A stretch of DNA of 64,000 nt from Glandiceps talaboti (Eukaryota > Hemichordata > Enteropneusta > Spengelidae). Location: assembly GCF_964340395.1 (NCBI RefSeq), contig NC_135551.1, positions 23,185,503 through 23,249,502 on the forward strand. The letters run 5' to 3'. The position numbers were made by a program, and so were the translations under genes. Positions 13,998-27,700 of the stretch are shown here, in pieces; the stretch's first letter is position 1, and every line of letters starts with the position of its first letter. A model generated the notes under the pieces. It worked only from the letters and a program-made list of their open reading frames with translations, was not told the origin of the DNA and made no database searches.

Positions 13998-14158
13998 AAA
14001 TGAACGAACGAATGGATGGATGAATGAATGAATGGATGGATGGGTGAATGAATGAATGAATGAGTGGATGGATGGGTGAATGGATGGATGGATGAATGAA
14101 TGAATGGATGGATGGGTGAATGGATGGATGGATGAATCAAATGAACGAATGGATGAAT
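13998..14158. repeat. GAATGAATGGATGGATG minisatellite
   Basis: About 160 bases of interleaved GAAT, GGAT and GGGT tetramers form an impure minisatellite with a longer super-period. Confidence 0.85.
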
Positions 14159-14335
14159 TATTCAATTAATTAATAAAAAAAAACGATAAAATATTTTTAT
14201 TTAAACAAAAGAACAACAAAACATAAAAAAAAGTAGCACTGTTCATATTACCAGTATGGCATACATTTGCCAAGTTTTATAGATATATTTGACAATGAAA
14301 CAAACTATACATTTGGTTAGATATTTAGAGGGCAG

Positions 14336-14591
<256 letters not shown>

Positions 14592-15162
14592 TAAATTGAT
14601 TGATTGACAGATGGCAATGTGACGCAGCGGTCATTTTGACACAGTTCGTACCATTCTTTACTGATATGACAATATTAGTTTATTTGTACATTACAAAGAC
14701 ATCTTTGATTTTGCATAAAAGGTTTTTATTGGAATATAGTCAGCAACAGGTGTGCTACGACGTATGTTCCAAACATTTGGGGAAAAGGGATTGTGGGAAA
14801 GATTGTAACTGTAAGGAAATATAGGCAGGGAATATTAAATGTATACCGTGGAAAACAATAGCACAATTTAATTGTTATTTATTATACAACAAGGAAAATC
14901 TGTGTGAATGCACAATAATGAGAACTCCAACTTGTGAGAGTAACTGTTGTTAAAAAGTTTGAAGAATGTAAAAGTTGTTGAATTTACAGAGCTTTAGAGC
15001 GATTTTGGAGAAAATGTACAAGTATCATAGCAATAAAGTATACTATTTTTTATACGGTTATATAATATATTGAGACTTTTGATGTATGTAATTTAATTTT
15101 GATGGTGGTGACGTTTGCCGTGTAAGAACTAAGAATCTTAAGAAGATGAGACATTGAGCAAA

Positions 15163-15238
15163 TGATATCGTACGTACGTACGTACATACATACATACATA
15201 CATACATACATACATACATACATACATACATACATACA
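15163..15238. repeat. TACA/TACG tetranucleotide tract
   Basis: Tandem TACG followed by about 15 TACA units. Confidence 0.92.
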
Positions 15239-15623
15239 TGCATAAAAATCTAACAAATAGACACTCCTGTTTGAAGACTTTGCACCTTGCTGCACATGTA
15301 GATCATATTAGACGTCTAGGTCACCAAATCTTGAATTAAATCGATTACAGACCACACACTTGGATAAAGCTCTGTCTTCATCTATGAATATATTTGTAAC
15401 AGACAAAAATTGACAAAAACTGTCAAAGAGTGACAACTCCTAGTACGTTAACACAGAGTATATAATACCTGCCACTTACAACTAACATATGGTGAGTGAA
15501 ATTGAGATTGTTGTAAAAAATGTTTTGTAATCATCACCGGTCAAAATAAGTGGTGACTCGTTGTTATTTTTGAATATTGACATATTAATTGTCTAAAAGT
15601 CTTAAAAATTAAAAGTGTTTCTT

Positions 15624-18600
15624 TCATTTCTGATGTTCACCATCCATTAACATAAAATATCTATAATTATGTCTTGGTGAAAGTTCCTCCACGTCGTACA
15701 TGTCTCCCAATAACTCACAAATGCCACCAGTTTCCCCAAAGTTAAAACCAAGGCACCCTTCGAGTGTCAAACATTTCTGACCGCACTTGATTGCAGTGTT
15801 GACATGATATATGTGGATTACTGTGTTTACTGTGGCAGCTTTGTGTTTGTTTCCTCGTTGGTAGAAAGTAGCCATTCGGTAGCTGGGAGACCACACTTTT
15901 CCTGTAACAGCTAAGTAAAAAAAATGACAACGAAACAACATCGTGAAAATGATGCCAGACCTTGTACAAGATGGGCGCAGGATCACTACGACGCTGGTTC
16001 AAAATAAATATGTCACATGATATTGATCATAATTTTGTTTGAAAATATAAATAATTCCATCTTATCATATCACATCAATTCAAGATATATATATTTTTAT
16101 CTGTTCCTGGTATATTTCTGCTTTAAGTATTCTTGTATTGCTTACTGCTATCAACGTACAATTTATTTTGAGTGATAAAATAAGCACATCGATATCAACT
16201 TACTCAATTTGGAAGTCTTGTCTTGAAGCCCTATTGCATTTTACATGTATTCAACAATTTCGATTTGTAGAAAATCTTTTAATATTTTTGTTTCACTGAA
16301 CCATAACAAATGAAAAAAAAACAGTGAGCTTAGTTTATATGCGTTGTCATCATCAAAAGTGTTCCTATAAACCTTTGGACAAAATTCCCAAAATATATAA
16401 ATCAATTTTAGTGTAGTAGAACGACTTTACAAGATTTCAAAGTCAGTTAGGTTATCCAGATGCAATGTTTTCACACAAAACCATATTTAGTTGATAGCAG
16501 TAATCAATAAATATAAGTGTATGAAAGGCAGAGAATAAATCTGACTTGACTTCTTTGAATGCAATGATAATCTAAAAATACAAAAGATATTTGCCGTGCG
16601 GAAAGTCTAAGGTTTTGGATATGTGAGTGAAAATGTCACCTTTCCAACTATTATCTCAAAAGAAACTATTTATTATCGTAAGCAAGTCTATGGTGGAACC
16701 ATTCGTGGAATTGTAATGGTCATTAGAGAACGTATATCGTCATAGAATAGGTACCTTTGCATTCTGGAATAGAACCATTCCAATGCTCTCCAGTGCAATG
16801 GATGACTGATTCACCGTCAAGGTCATACAAATGGTTGCATTCAAATTCCACCACTGTTCCGTCGTTGAATGTTGGCGTGCCAATAACATAGCCATTAGCT
16901 GGTACTCCAGGGTTGCCACAATTTGGAACTAATGTATAAACAGGATAAATTGTTTAGTACACTTTTACGGGAAAAATTTGGAGCAGTATGACTGTATCTA
17001 AGGCACCGACACTGATACAATCTGTGTATGGTTCGAAATAGAGGGAGGCAAATTTGTTTTGTTTTATTATGCTCTTTTTGGCTTAATCATGTGAAATAAA
17101 TTATGACCACGATTCAGTTTATCTAAATACAGACAAAATACACAGTATGACGAAATTGTTACTACACACAAAGAGACCTATATGATTGTATATATGATCA
17201 AGCCAAAATTTAATTTTAGACTTTGTCAAGGTCATACAAATATACTTGACGAAACATTGAAAACAAACTTACCGATAGTTACTATCAATGAATAGAAAAG
17301 GGAGATAAAAAAGCAAAAAAATAAATGAATGTCAAGTAAATTATTAAGAGTCAAACAACATGACCCATTTAACATTCCAAGATTACATACAGAACGCCTT
17401 GTTATAATGACTTTTATAGAACGTCACTTCACAGTTAAAGTCAGTTGGTATTTCAGAATGGATGTGAAAGATTTACCTTTTAATATTGTCAGTGGATATA
17501 CGTTTGTGGTAACTCTATTTTTATTTTCTTCATGTGTACTTCAAACAATTTACTTATTTTCATGTTGAAACAAGATACCCTTTTTGTTCTTTTAATTTCT
17601 TTAAATTATGGTTTCCAACTCGCTTGACCCTAGTTTGTTGAGTACGTAAATGTGAGGGTTCGAGCTTCTCTGGGATAACAGTAGGAGTGCAAAAGTTACT
17701 AGTACTAGTAGTAATACATTCCTTACCAAGTAGTAAATTTACGAACCTTTCCCATAGTATTTACATCCTTAGTTCTCTATAAATTGTCAAATTTGTCATA
17801 AAAGCCTAATATTATGGTTATCAACAGCTCCCAAACTCATGACCAGGTGCCTGAGACAGCTCAATCTGTCCAAACGATGTATGTGTTGTTAGATATGAAC
17901 ACCCAGACGGAAATGCTGCGATCACCTGAAAGTACGCCCTCACGAGGGGTAATGAGATTTAAGGTAACAACTACTTTGAAAGTACGCCCTCGCATAATAT
18001 AGTGGGTTTCAAGGTAGGGACTATTTGGAATATTTTTCCTGACAACATGTAATTATTTTTTAAGTATTACAACTTAAATGTATAATGGGTGTCAAGGTAA
18101 CAAGCACTACGAAAGTACGCCCTCACGAAATGTACTGTGTTTATGAAATGTGACAACCCACTTTGAATCTACGTCATCGGGAAGAGCAATTTAGCCTACA
18201 AGCTCAGACCACTATAGTGGTCAAGGTAACAACCACTCTGAAAGTACGCCCTCGCATGGTGTAATGTTATAAACACGCAAGAACAATACAGTACGAGCGT
18301 TGTCTTACCCACAGGGGCACGTATTGTTGTTTAGATTGCCGTTTTCTTAGGAAAATATCATATGAATCTTGTTGCTACAAATGTATCAATCTCTATACTA
18401 CGTAGAAATATTTATCTTTTTCCTTACAGGTAGGAATATATAGTCAAACAGTTGTTATATTTTGTCTGTAGGCCAGGAAAACAAAAATCTAAGAAAAGAA
18501 ATATTACACGCCCCTATGGTCTTACCTCCCGCTTCACACGTGTAGATACTTGTAATTTCCACTGAACTAAACATCCTATGAAAAACTTTCATATCACTAT

Positions 18601-19641
18601 AAGCACCGTAACTGTAGAACTGACTTGAGAAAGGCAAGTTTGATAACGCTGATAACAACACACCTGGAGATTAAACAGAACACGATTCCGTTAGGAATGC
18701 CTCACCCGTGATTAGCAGAGCACGATTCGGTTAGAAATCAAAGATAAACAGTATACACATGTTATGAATAAATATTATCATTAAGATATAAATGTCAGGT
18801 GGTGTAACCTGTTACAGTAATGAAAACTTGTGGTTATTTAAATCTAAGTATCACCTACCGTTTTCAGTATTACTTGTAACACTATCCGTTACCGCTGGGC
18901 TGTTGAGTCTGCCTTTCTCAATGCCATCAATGAATATTGCAATGCTATCACCGATCTTAAAAGTGAATGCTGCATGAAACCATTGACCGTCAGGATACTC
19001 TGTATAAATCAGCCATTTCTCACTTCCTGTCTGAGTGTGAAAATACAGCCGCTGCGAGTTTATCTCATTCTCCACAAACACATAAAGTCCACGACCATTT
19101 GCTGATTGGCCCCCGGACGAAAAGATGCATTTTGTCCCCGAGTTCAATACGCTGTCTAACTTCATCCAGAGAGTGAGAGTGACTCCATAGGGGCAAAGGT
19201 CAACTCTTGTTAGGCAATCGTCGGGAAATGCTCCAAAGTCAATGTAACTGTCTCCATTGATCATGACAGTACATTTATGAGCCGAATTTCCCATAGCATC
19301 AGTTTGCTGGGTAGAGAAAAGACTCGAAGTTCCTGTCCGACCGCCTATATTTGCATAAAATGAATTACTTCCAGAAGCATACAGACAATCGACAGGATCG
19401 GGATCACTTACTCCATATTTGCCGCTTAGATCCCAATAGTACACAGGCAGTTCTCCTGCAAAAGTTGAAAGCTGTATTAGGGGTTTGTGTTGACGTTTTA
19501 GTTAAAATAACAATGCAGGGATAATGTCTTCTTCATGTGAAGGATATCATAATATATATCTGTCAGGTTTTTTTGTGTCTTTTTAAAATTGTATTTGATA
19601 TTTTGAAACATTTTTTAAATATTATTTGATCAGATGACGAT

Positions 19642-19717
<76 letters not shown>

Positions 19718-20244
19718 ACCTCCACAAAGTTCAAAGTCTTCTGGTGTCATTCCTGTAAAGAGGAGACATGGATTAGGACAAGAACGTTGGTTCCATCCAC
19801 TTTCTCTTACCAACTGGTACGAAATCGAGCTTAGGCGGAAGTGACGTATTAGACTTGAAAGGCACCTGCTGTTAAACGTACTGTCGATTGATTCTATTGT
19901 TTCGTAATTGCAAAGCCTTCATCCGACGAAAACATGATGCTACAAATTAAACTCCCTTCAACTTAAAATTATATAAAATGCTATAAACGATGTGGTATAT
20001 AGAGAAAACGCTTTACTTTGGTGTTATGGGTTGTAATTAAGTTCTCTCTTCACAGCCATGGTAACCACGCCCCTCCCCCACAAATGGATTTGTCATTTGA
20101 AGCCCCACTAGAATATGATTGATTTAAAAAATTATGAATTATGGAATGAAACAGGCAGATCTTACCGTAGGTTGGTGCTGCAAGCAAAGACAGGATTTGA
20201 ACCAGGAGGTACTCAAGTGGCGGAGAAAAATGCCACATCTTCAT
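15624..20244 (-). CDS. Secreted LamG-Sushi-PAN domain protein, 6 exons
   Basis: Exons in transcript order: 20166-20244, 19720-19752, 18859-19455, 18526-18663, 16755-16928, 15624-15910. All junctions are phase 1 with GT-AG borders and join to 435 residues. Exon 1 encodes a signal peptide (MKMWHFSPPLEYLLVQILSL, then LLAAP). Exon 2 is a 33-nt microexon (MTPEDFELCG). Exons 3-4 encode a LamG/concanavalin-like fold of about 245 residues, with DCLTRVDLCPYGVTLTLWMK and DGQWFHAAFTF typical of the family. Exon 5 is one Sushi/CCP domain of about 58 residues with four cysteines (PNCGNPGVP, VEFECN, IHCTG, IPECK). Exon 6 is a PAN/apple domain (CGQKCLTLEGCLGFNF, then ICELL) running to the stop. It is probably an extracellular glycan-binding, adhesion or recognition protein; the ligand is unknown. 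I cannot assign orthology. Confidence 0.88.
17925..18262. repeat. Degenerate tandem repeat with GAAAGTACGCCCTC core
   Basis: At least four copies of GAAAGTACGCCCTC, each preceded by a version of CAAGGTAACAAC-ACT, occur at irregular spacing of about 55-130 bases. They lie in the intron between the LamG 3' exon and the Sushi exon of the secreted-protein gene. I cannot assign a family. Confidence 0.7.
19648..19715. repeat. (AC)n tract abutting a microexon donor
   Basis: About 34 AC units lie on the plus strand. On the transcript this is a UG repeat that begins right after the GTAAG donor of the 33-nt exon 19720-19752. Confidence 0.95.
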
Positions 20245-22440
20245 TGTAAATAGTTGTCCTCTGTTCGTATGGAGTTGAGAGGAACCACTGCAATGATAAA
20301 TCCTCGCAGTCTAGGTCTGCTCTAGAGCAAAACGTGTCTTATTCCTAGAGAGATTTAACTGCATATAAACAGAGTTGATTGCGTACAGTAGTTGTAGGCA
20401 ACACCACAGGAAGACACAATCTAAACCTGCTTATAAGCATATCACAATTCTTTACAATTCTTCTTCTCGACTGACGCCAGCAAAGAATAGGCTTGAACAA
20501 GCATTACCTGTAACTCAAAAGGGACTTTTTACCGCGGCAATATAAACTTCCCATCTAGGTCTATTAATGTAATCGAGTTTAAATCTTACTTACAATGTGA
20601 GACTTTCGCAAAATCAAGACAGAACCATTTTAGAAGTTGTGTAAAATGCGATTGAATACGACAGTTACTTGTACCTATTAATTTTATGACCCACTTTCGT
20701 AGTGTTGAATAGTCTCAGAGAATTACCCGTATTTATATCAGAGGATATCCTTAATTTAGTTTCCATGGAAACTATCAAAATTAATACGACTGTAAAAGGT
20801 TTCAAATTAAGTTAAGATTACGGGGAAAATGAACATTCTACTTAATATTCTTTATAGTTACGTATGACGTCACACCTTTCAGTCTTAGTCTTGTGTTAGA
20901 GTAAAATAGAACTCACAGGCCGCGACTATAATACAAATATATATCAGACAGTTTTGTCGAAAGAAAGTGAAACAGGAACTATATCACTTACTGAAAAGGG
21001 AAACATGAAAAAAAGCTGACGGAAATTCAATGTATGAGATCCCAGACGACTAGTGATCTGAGATGAGATGTATTCAGAAAATTTAAATCTTACGCGAGAA
21101 GGTTTTGCCGACAAAGGTGTGCAAATAGCCAACCAGCCCTTGCATGAAATGTCGGTTTTAACTAACTTTAGGAACTGTTATCACTTCTAATATTATAGCC
21201 CACTGCATAAAGAGATGGAAGCGTATAGATGTGATACTGATTAAAAGCAATGCAATGATGACAAGTAAGTTTATCATATGACGGGTGAATTATTGTAGAT
21301 GCTGCCTCCTAATCTAGACATTGATTGTTCTATCCCCCATGTTACGGTGTCTGATTAGCTAGAATCCTAGCTTGTAACCACATTACAATTGTGCCGCAGT
21401 GATACGTAACCCTTTGTAAGACACCCATCCAACCTGGCACTCACCCACTCACTCACTCACTCACTCACTCACTCACTCACTCACTCACTCACTCACCCAC
21501 TCACTCACTCACTCACTCATTCAGTCACTCACTCACTCACTCACTCACTCACTCACTCACTCACTCACTCACTCACTCACTCACCCACCCACCCACCCAC
21601 CCAACCAACCAACCAACCAACCACTCACTCACTCACTCACTCACTCACTCACTCACTCACTCACTCACTCACTCACTCACTCACTCACTCACTCACTCAC
21701 TCACTCACTCACTCACTCACTCACTCACTCACTCACTCACTCAACCAACCAACCAATCCCTCAACCAACCAACCAACCAACCAACCAACCAACCAACCAA
21801 GCACATCCTTTTTTATGATTCACCCTATGTATGAACAAGTAGAGTAGACGTGACGTGGGTCAATAAAGGCAAACTGAGCCTGATAACCTTTAATTAGATT
21901 TTAACCAGATGGATCTTATTATCATAACCCAGCTAGTGTAAGTCTGTAATCAGATGACTCCTATCATGGCCTAAGCCTATATTGGAATAGATTCAGTCTT
22001 GCATCTCAAAAAATACAAGTTAGCACAGCACATTATGCTAATTTACGATGGGGCATTACTTACATTGCTGTTTATCAAGCATACATGCCGTCAGAGAACA
22101 TCTTAATATACTTGTATTTTATTATTACATGTATGTATATAACTTTATTTACGAAACAGGCCCAAATATACAAAAAGAGAACACCAAAAAATAATACAAG
22201 TACAAACGATACAAAGACTAGTAAAGGGAATATATGATATTTGAATATACAGTATAATTGGAATGTCTAAATACTTTAAATGCCCAGTTCGGACAAGAAT
22301 GATTCTATATCTCTATTGATAAGATAACAGCAATGGATAAGATTAATACTATTGTGAGAACATTGGATTCAATCTCTTGGTCTAATTATCCGACAATAAG
22401 TGAAATATTTCATGATTTTATATGGTGATGGTGATGTGTT
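20245..22440. other. Intergenic region between the LamG-Sushi-PAN gene and SDR copy A
   Basis: It includes the presumed promoter and 5' UTR of the secreted-protein gene (no motif identified) and a 365-base satellite. From about 22172 it contains sequence repeated 11.3 kb away at 33501, which marks the edge of the A/B segmental duplication. No gene seen. Confidence 0.6.
21436..21800. repeat. TCAC / CCAC / CCAA tetranucleotide satellite
   Basis: Blocks of (TCAC)n alternate with blocks of (CCAC)n and (CCAA)n in a higher-order pattern over about 365 bases. Confidence 0.95.
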
Positions 22441-24665
22441 CTATAACACATCGATTGCCACGCCAGCCCTATCGTATTTGTCAGTTGATAATGTCGACAA
22501 CATAAATTTAGCAACGTCTTCCCGCGGTATCTTCATACGCCCTCCCTTGACAAACTGTCGTATCTCGGCTAGGATTTCTTGCCCTGAAAGTACATAAAAC
22601 ACGATACATCAATAATCTTCATTGCCAAGGAATTACGACTTTTTGATAGTTTAAGTGGACTTTTCTTTTAATTTTTTTCTTCAATTTTTTAGCAAACTGC
22701 AGTCTGTATGCAAATTTTCGTAAACAGCACATCCATAAAATAAATGCACAAAAACATACATACATACATACATACATACATACATACATACATACATACA
22801 TACATACATACATACATACATACATACATACACACACACATACATACATACATACATACATACATACATGCATGCATGCATGCATGCATGCATGCATGCA
22901 TACATACATACATACATACATACATACATACATACATACATGCATGCATCTCACTGATGATCTGTGTCTCTCTAAAGAGTAGTAGAATAACATTTCCTGC
23001 CATGATGATACTTGTATCTAAATCTCATTTTCATACAGAATACAAATCCACATTATGTACCTTTTGAAGGACTTTTAAGCAATTCAGGGGGCCTCACAAT
23101 AGTAAAGTTGATGTCATGACACTCCTCACTCATCAAGAACTGTTCCATCTTTCTCATGTCAACCAATAGGTATCGAAGAATGAATGGTTTGTAGAACCAT
23201 TCCATGATGAAAGGTCCCCGGTCACCCCTAATGGCTGAAATATATATTGGCATTATTCACAACGTAGAATGATAATATCAAATTTCAATAATGATTCCAC
23301 TGTATGTTTATGCTGAGAGAATACTTTGGAAATCACGCACAATGAAAATGAGTGTATGTTCGCCTCAATAATTTACTTTGCAGCGCAAACACCAATATAT
23401 TATGCATCAATACTAATGCAAGTAATCACTGTAATAACAAAATCATTTGCATAATACCTGTATACACATGAGGGTGTGACTTATACATGTATATATATAT
23501 ATATAATCATTTGAAATGATATATAATCATTTGAATGGATATTTGTATTCATATTTTTTTTATATATATTTGCATTTTTATTGAATAAAAATGTTTAATA
23601 GAAAACACTTGAAAGGATGTGTTTGATACTTACTTGTTGTACACCATGAGGTTATACACACTAGACGTTTGACTTCAGCTTGCCTCATGGCAGAAACAAT
23701 AGGTCTGATAGACTCTGAGTAGAGGGTAGGTTTCCACAAAGTAGTGCCTCCTAGACATGACAGTACAGCGTCCACACCAGCAAGGTGTGGCACAAGTGTT
23801 TCGTCTGAGAATATATTCCCTTCAACAACCTGTCAGAGAAATTTAAAAAAAGATAATCTCATTAAATGATAACTATATTATAGAGATAAATTTATAACAT
23901 AAAAATGTTATGTAAGTAGTATATAAATGACAGTTCTGGGACACGAAATGACACCCCTAAATTAAGCATTTTTAAGTTTAAAAAATGGTCCAATCTATAT
24001 TAAATTTAGTATATACAAAAAATATAACATATCGTTCCAGATAAAACGACAGTGACAACGACCCTCTTCTTTAGAGAACGACAACTTATTACTACTCCCG
24101 GTCATTGTTCAAATATGCATAACATCCATACAAAGGTAAATACATTTACTTACAATAGGCTCAACGGCTCAGCTGTGTATGACCCATCTTGCCCTTTGAG
24201 TCAACCACTTGAACCGAGGCAAAAAATTAGGTGTTTGTTTTCTAGTTCTTATTCTTTATTCTTACGTCTTTTTTTTGGAATAGGAATAAGACTATTGTTT
24301 GCTTGTAAATTAGGGGCTACCATTGCATATTTAAAAATATAGTCTGCTTGGAATTGTACGAGATGGGACTAATCCGTAAGAAACAACATAAATTGGGAAA
24401 ACTTTATGAGTGAGCTCAGCAATCATTTTTCGCTGGAAGCCAGCTTTTAAATTCACCATCGGGTCCCTGAAATCCACCAATAGCAGCAGGACCATAGTTT
24501 GAACTGAAGTTAACAATAATATTTCATTCATTGGTACTTCTCGCCATTTTAATGTTTCGTTTTCAGCAGCTTTATCAAAAACAGACATATCTGGTTTAAC
24601 ATATTCTGAATTTAAACTAGAAAGATCTTTAATGTTTTTGTTAATATCTTCTGCTGTTTGATGGC

Positions 24666-24748
<83 letters not shown>

Positions 24749-27700
24749 TGATTATAAACAGATATGACTGTTGGAGTGTAAACTATAGAATTCCTGGTAT
24801 AATATTACAAAAGAGAACAATGAAATTGCTTTTAATGTTAAGGCCAGAATGTCAGTCAAAAAATAGAACCAGGTAATTACGTACAATGTAGAAACGTTAA
24901 TGCAAGCGATTGGTAGAACAAAATTAATTAATTTTAAGAGAATTTTGCCAAAGGGAAAAACACAGATGGTGCTCGATGATAATGTTAAAGTAGACTTTTC
25001 AAAGCCTAATAATTTTGAGGGATACTTTGTTTTGAAGAGAAAAAATATAATACATCGAGTATTCGTCCATACAAAGCAGATTTTCTTCCTGTGACTGAAT
25101 ACGTAGTCTACTGTGATATTATAGATACACCTACTAATTACATCAATGGGAAAAGGTATAATTATTTACAAATTTTAACGATACAGGACCGTGGTGAAAT
25201 GGGAAAAGCTGTCACTTATTTCTTTCCTGCTAATGTTCCAGTGCCAATTAAAAAAATGGATATAACTAGTCTTCGAATTTGGATAACTAACCAAAATAAA
25301 GAACTGATAGATTTTAATGGCTATACAATTTCATTTCTACTCGAGCTTACATAAGTCAGCTTAAATTAACGTGACCATATGCTAATGTTTTATAACGATC
25401 AAGGACATAGCGTTTGTCGTTAATGCAACTCAGAGAGGTTTTATTGACTGTGTAACTACCGATCTGATGATTCATCAATCGTATAGTATTCATGGAATGT
25501 TTTAACTGTAAATTTTCAAAAAGTACTGTCTTATATTCTTCGTGAGTCATATTCTTTTTCATGACTGACTTTTTTATTCCTTTTGCTTTACGTGTGGAAG
25601 CAGACTCTGTTATGTAAGTACATTTTACTTCTATATCCAATATCAAAAAGTGATTGGTGCACCCGCACACTCATCTTTAAATTTACCAATTACTTTTTTG
25701 TTATAATCACAGTAATATGGACTCTTTGGTGCTAGTAGTCACTATTGTCAAAAAGGTCTTTGTCTTTATAGAAATCTTTATAAGAGTCATTGGCTTGAAT
25801 TTCATACATTAATGAGTCTGTATCTCTAAATAACAATTTTGCTCGTGGTCCATATTTTTCTTTTATATAAGTCGTACATTAAAGTTTTAGACAGATCAAG
25901 AATGCTTATCCCAACATATAAGGGCTGGTTTAGGATTAATCGTTATTTTTTGTTTTCCACTGCTACTAGACCTTCGGTTATAATTCTTTGTGTAACAAAC
26001 ATTGGTTTGGATACTAATTTCTTGATGTGTTTTTCTGTTGTACAAAATGTTATACTACGGTGTTTACGTACAATCATCATGGTACGTCCAAAGACAGAGT
26101 TATTCATTAGTTTGAAGAAATCTTTTTCGAACGCATTTCTTGCTTTCTCTCTTTTTTCTGTGTTAGATAAGATATACTTTGTCATCCATTTTGATTGATT
26201 GAACTCAATCGCTGTGTGAATTTTGGTGATTTTTAAACCGAGTGATAAATATTGTTTTAAGTTTTAAACATGAAGTATATAATTCTTGTTTGGTCTCAGA
26301 GTTGTGGTTAATTTCTCTTTATTTCCACATTTGATATTAAAGCGGTCACGTATGTTTTTATTATGTGGGGATAACACGCCTTCAGTAATACATAGTCTCT
26401 CAGGTGCTAAGGGGTAGTCATTGTGGAGATCGTGCAATTCGTCAGGATACTCGAGATCAACTTCAAGGATTAATCCATGGTCACTCTCGTTGGTATACTT
26501 ATTTATGATGAGCGAATCTAGATCAACCCATTTAAATCCATGTGTTGGTAAAGATTGAGTCATTGTCCAACCATAGAGATTATTAGCATCTAAATACATG
26601 ATGTACTTCGTTTCCTGAGTTGGATCATAGTCTTTCATATATGGATTGTTTACCTTTGTGTGACCAGTGGATATATAAGAAATACCTCCGCGGAGACCTC
26701 TTTCTATGAAGAGATGCATATCTGTATCCGTTATTAATTCGAGATTAGTTTTAGTCATTTTTAGACATGCATCCCAATACGACAGGTATTTTTTTTCGTT
26801 ACTTGAAAATTGATATTACATGTTTCATGCCCTGTATGGCAATGGTCGCGGACTCGTATGTTATCTTCTTCGTATAATGTGTCACAAATATGGCATTGTG
26901 TTGCGTTTTTGAAACATGTTTCATCGTTTTTACTCATACGCAAAGGTTTGTTAAAATGTTGTTGTTTTATATCATTGCAATAGTCAACTTCCAATCGCAT
27001 CATTTCCATAAATTTCTTGGATGCATATGGTCCTCTATAAATGACACTTTCTTTACTGAATGTGTCATAATAACAACAAACAAGTATTATAACCGAAACT
27101 ACATACTTCATGCTTTTGGTAATGGTGTGTGTATATTGTGTTTTCATTAGGATGGCAGGTGTTCACTTTTTGAGTTACAGATTCAAAATCTGCATAAATA
27201 ACAAATGGAGCATTTAATTGTTTTGGATAATTTTTAAATGATAACCACTAATTCTTTACGGTTGGCATTCGTATAGCTTGTGTCCCATTTATTTCAAAAC
27301 AAATAGGAATATGTTGCTATATGAGTCATGTGGTGTATGAGTCATCGTCATTCACAGCTGAGCTTATTGTTACGTAAATGTATTGACCTATGTATGGATG
27401 TTACGCCTATTTGAAAAATGGCCGGGAATAATAATAAGTTGTCGTTCTCTAAGGCAGAGGGTTGTTGTCACTGTCGTTTTATCTGGAACGACATGTTTTG
27501 TTTTTCTAAATGCTAAAATTTAATATAGATTGCACCATTTTTTTAAATTTAAAACGCTTAATTTAGGGGGGTATCTGGAACGACATGATATTTTTTGTAT
27601 ATACTAAATTTAATATAGATTGGACCATTTTTTAAACTTAAAAATGCTTAATTTAAGGGTGTCGCTTCATCTCCCAGAACTGTCATTTTATATACAATTA

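Noticed and set aside
13946-14165. His-Pro-Ser-Ile repeat frames
   Set aside because: Translation of the GAATGGATG minisatellite; no gene evidence.
22619-23067. Open frames rich in Met-Tyr-Val-Cys or His-Thr-Tyr-Ile repeats, also at 41836-42107, 44448-45147 and 50024-50356
   Set aside because: They follow the ACAT/GTAT tetranucleotide tracts, which lack stops in several frames. They sit inside introns of the SDR genes.
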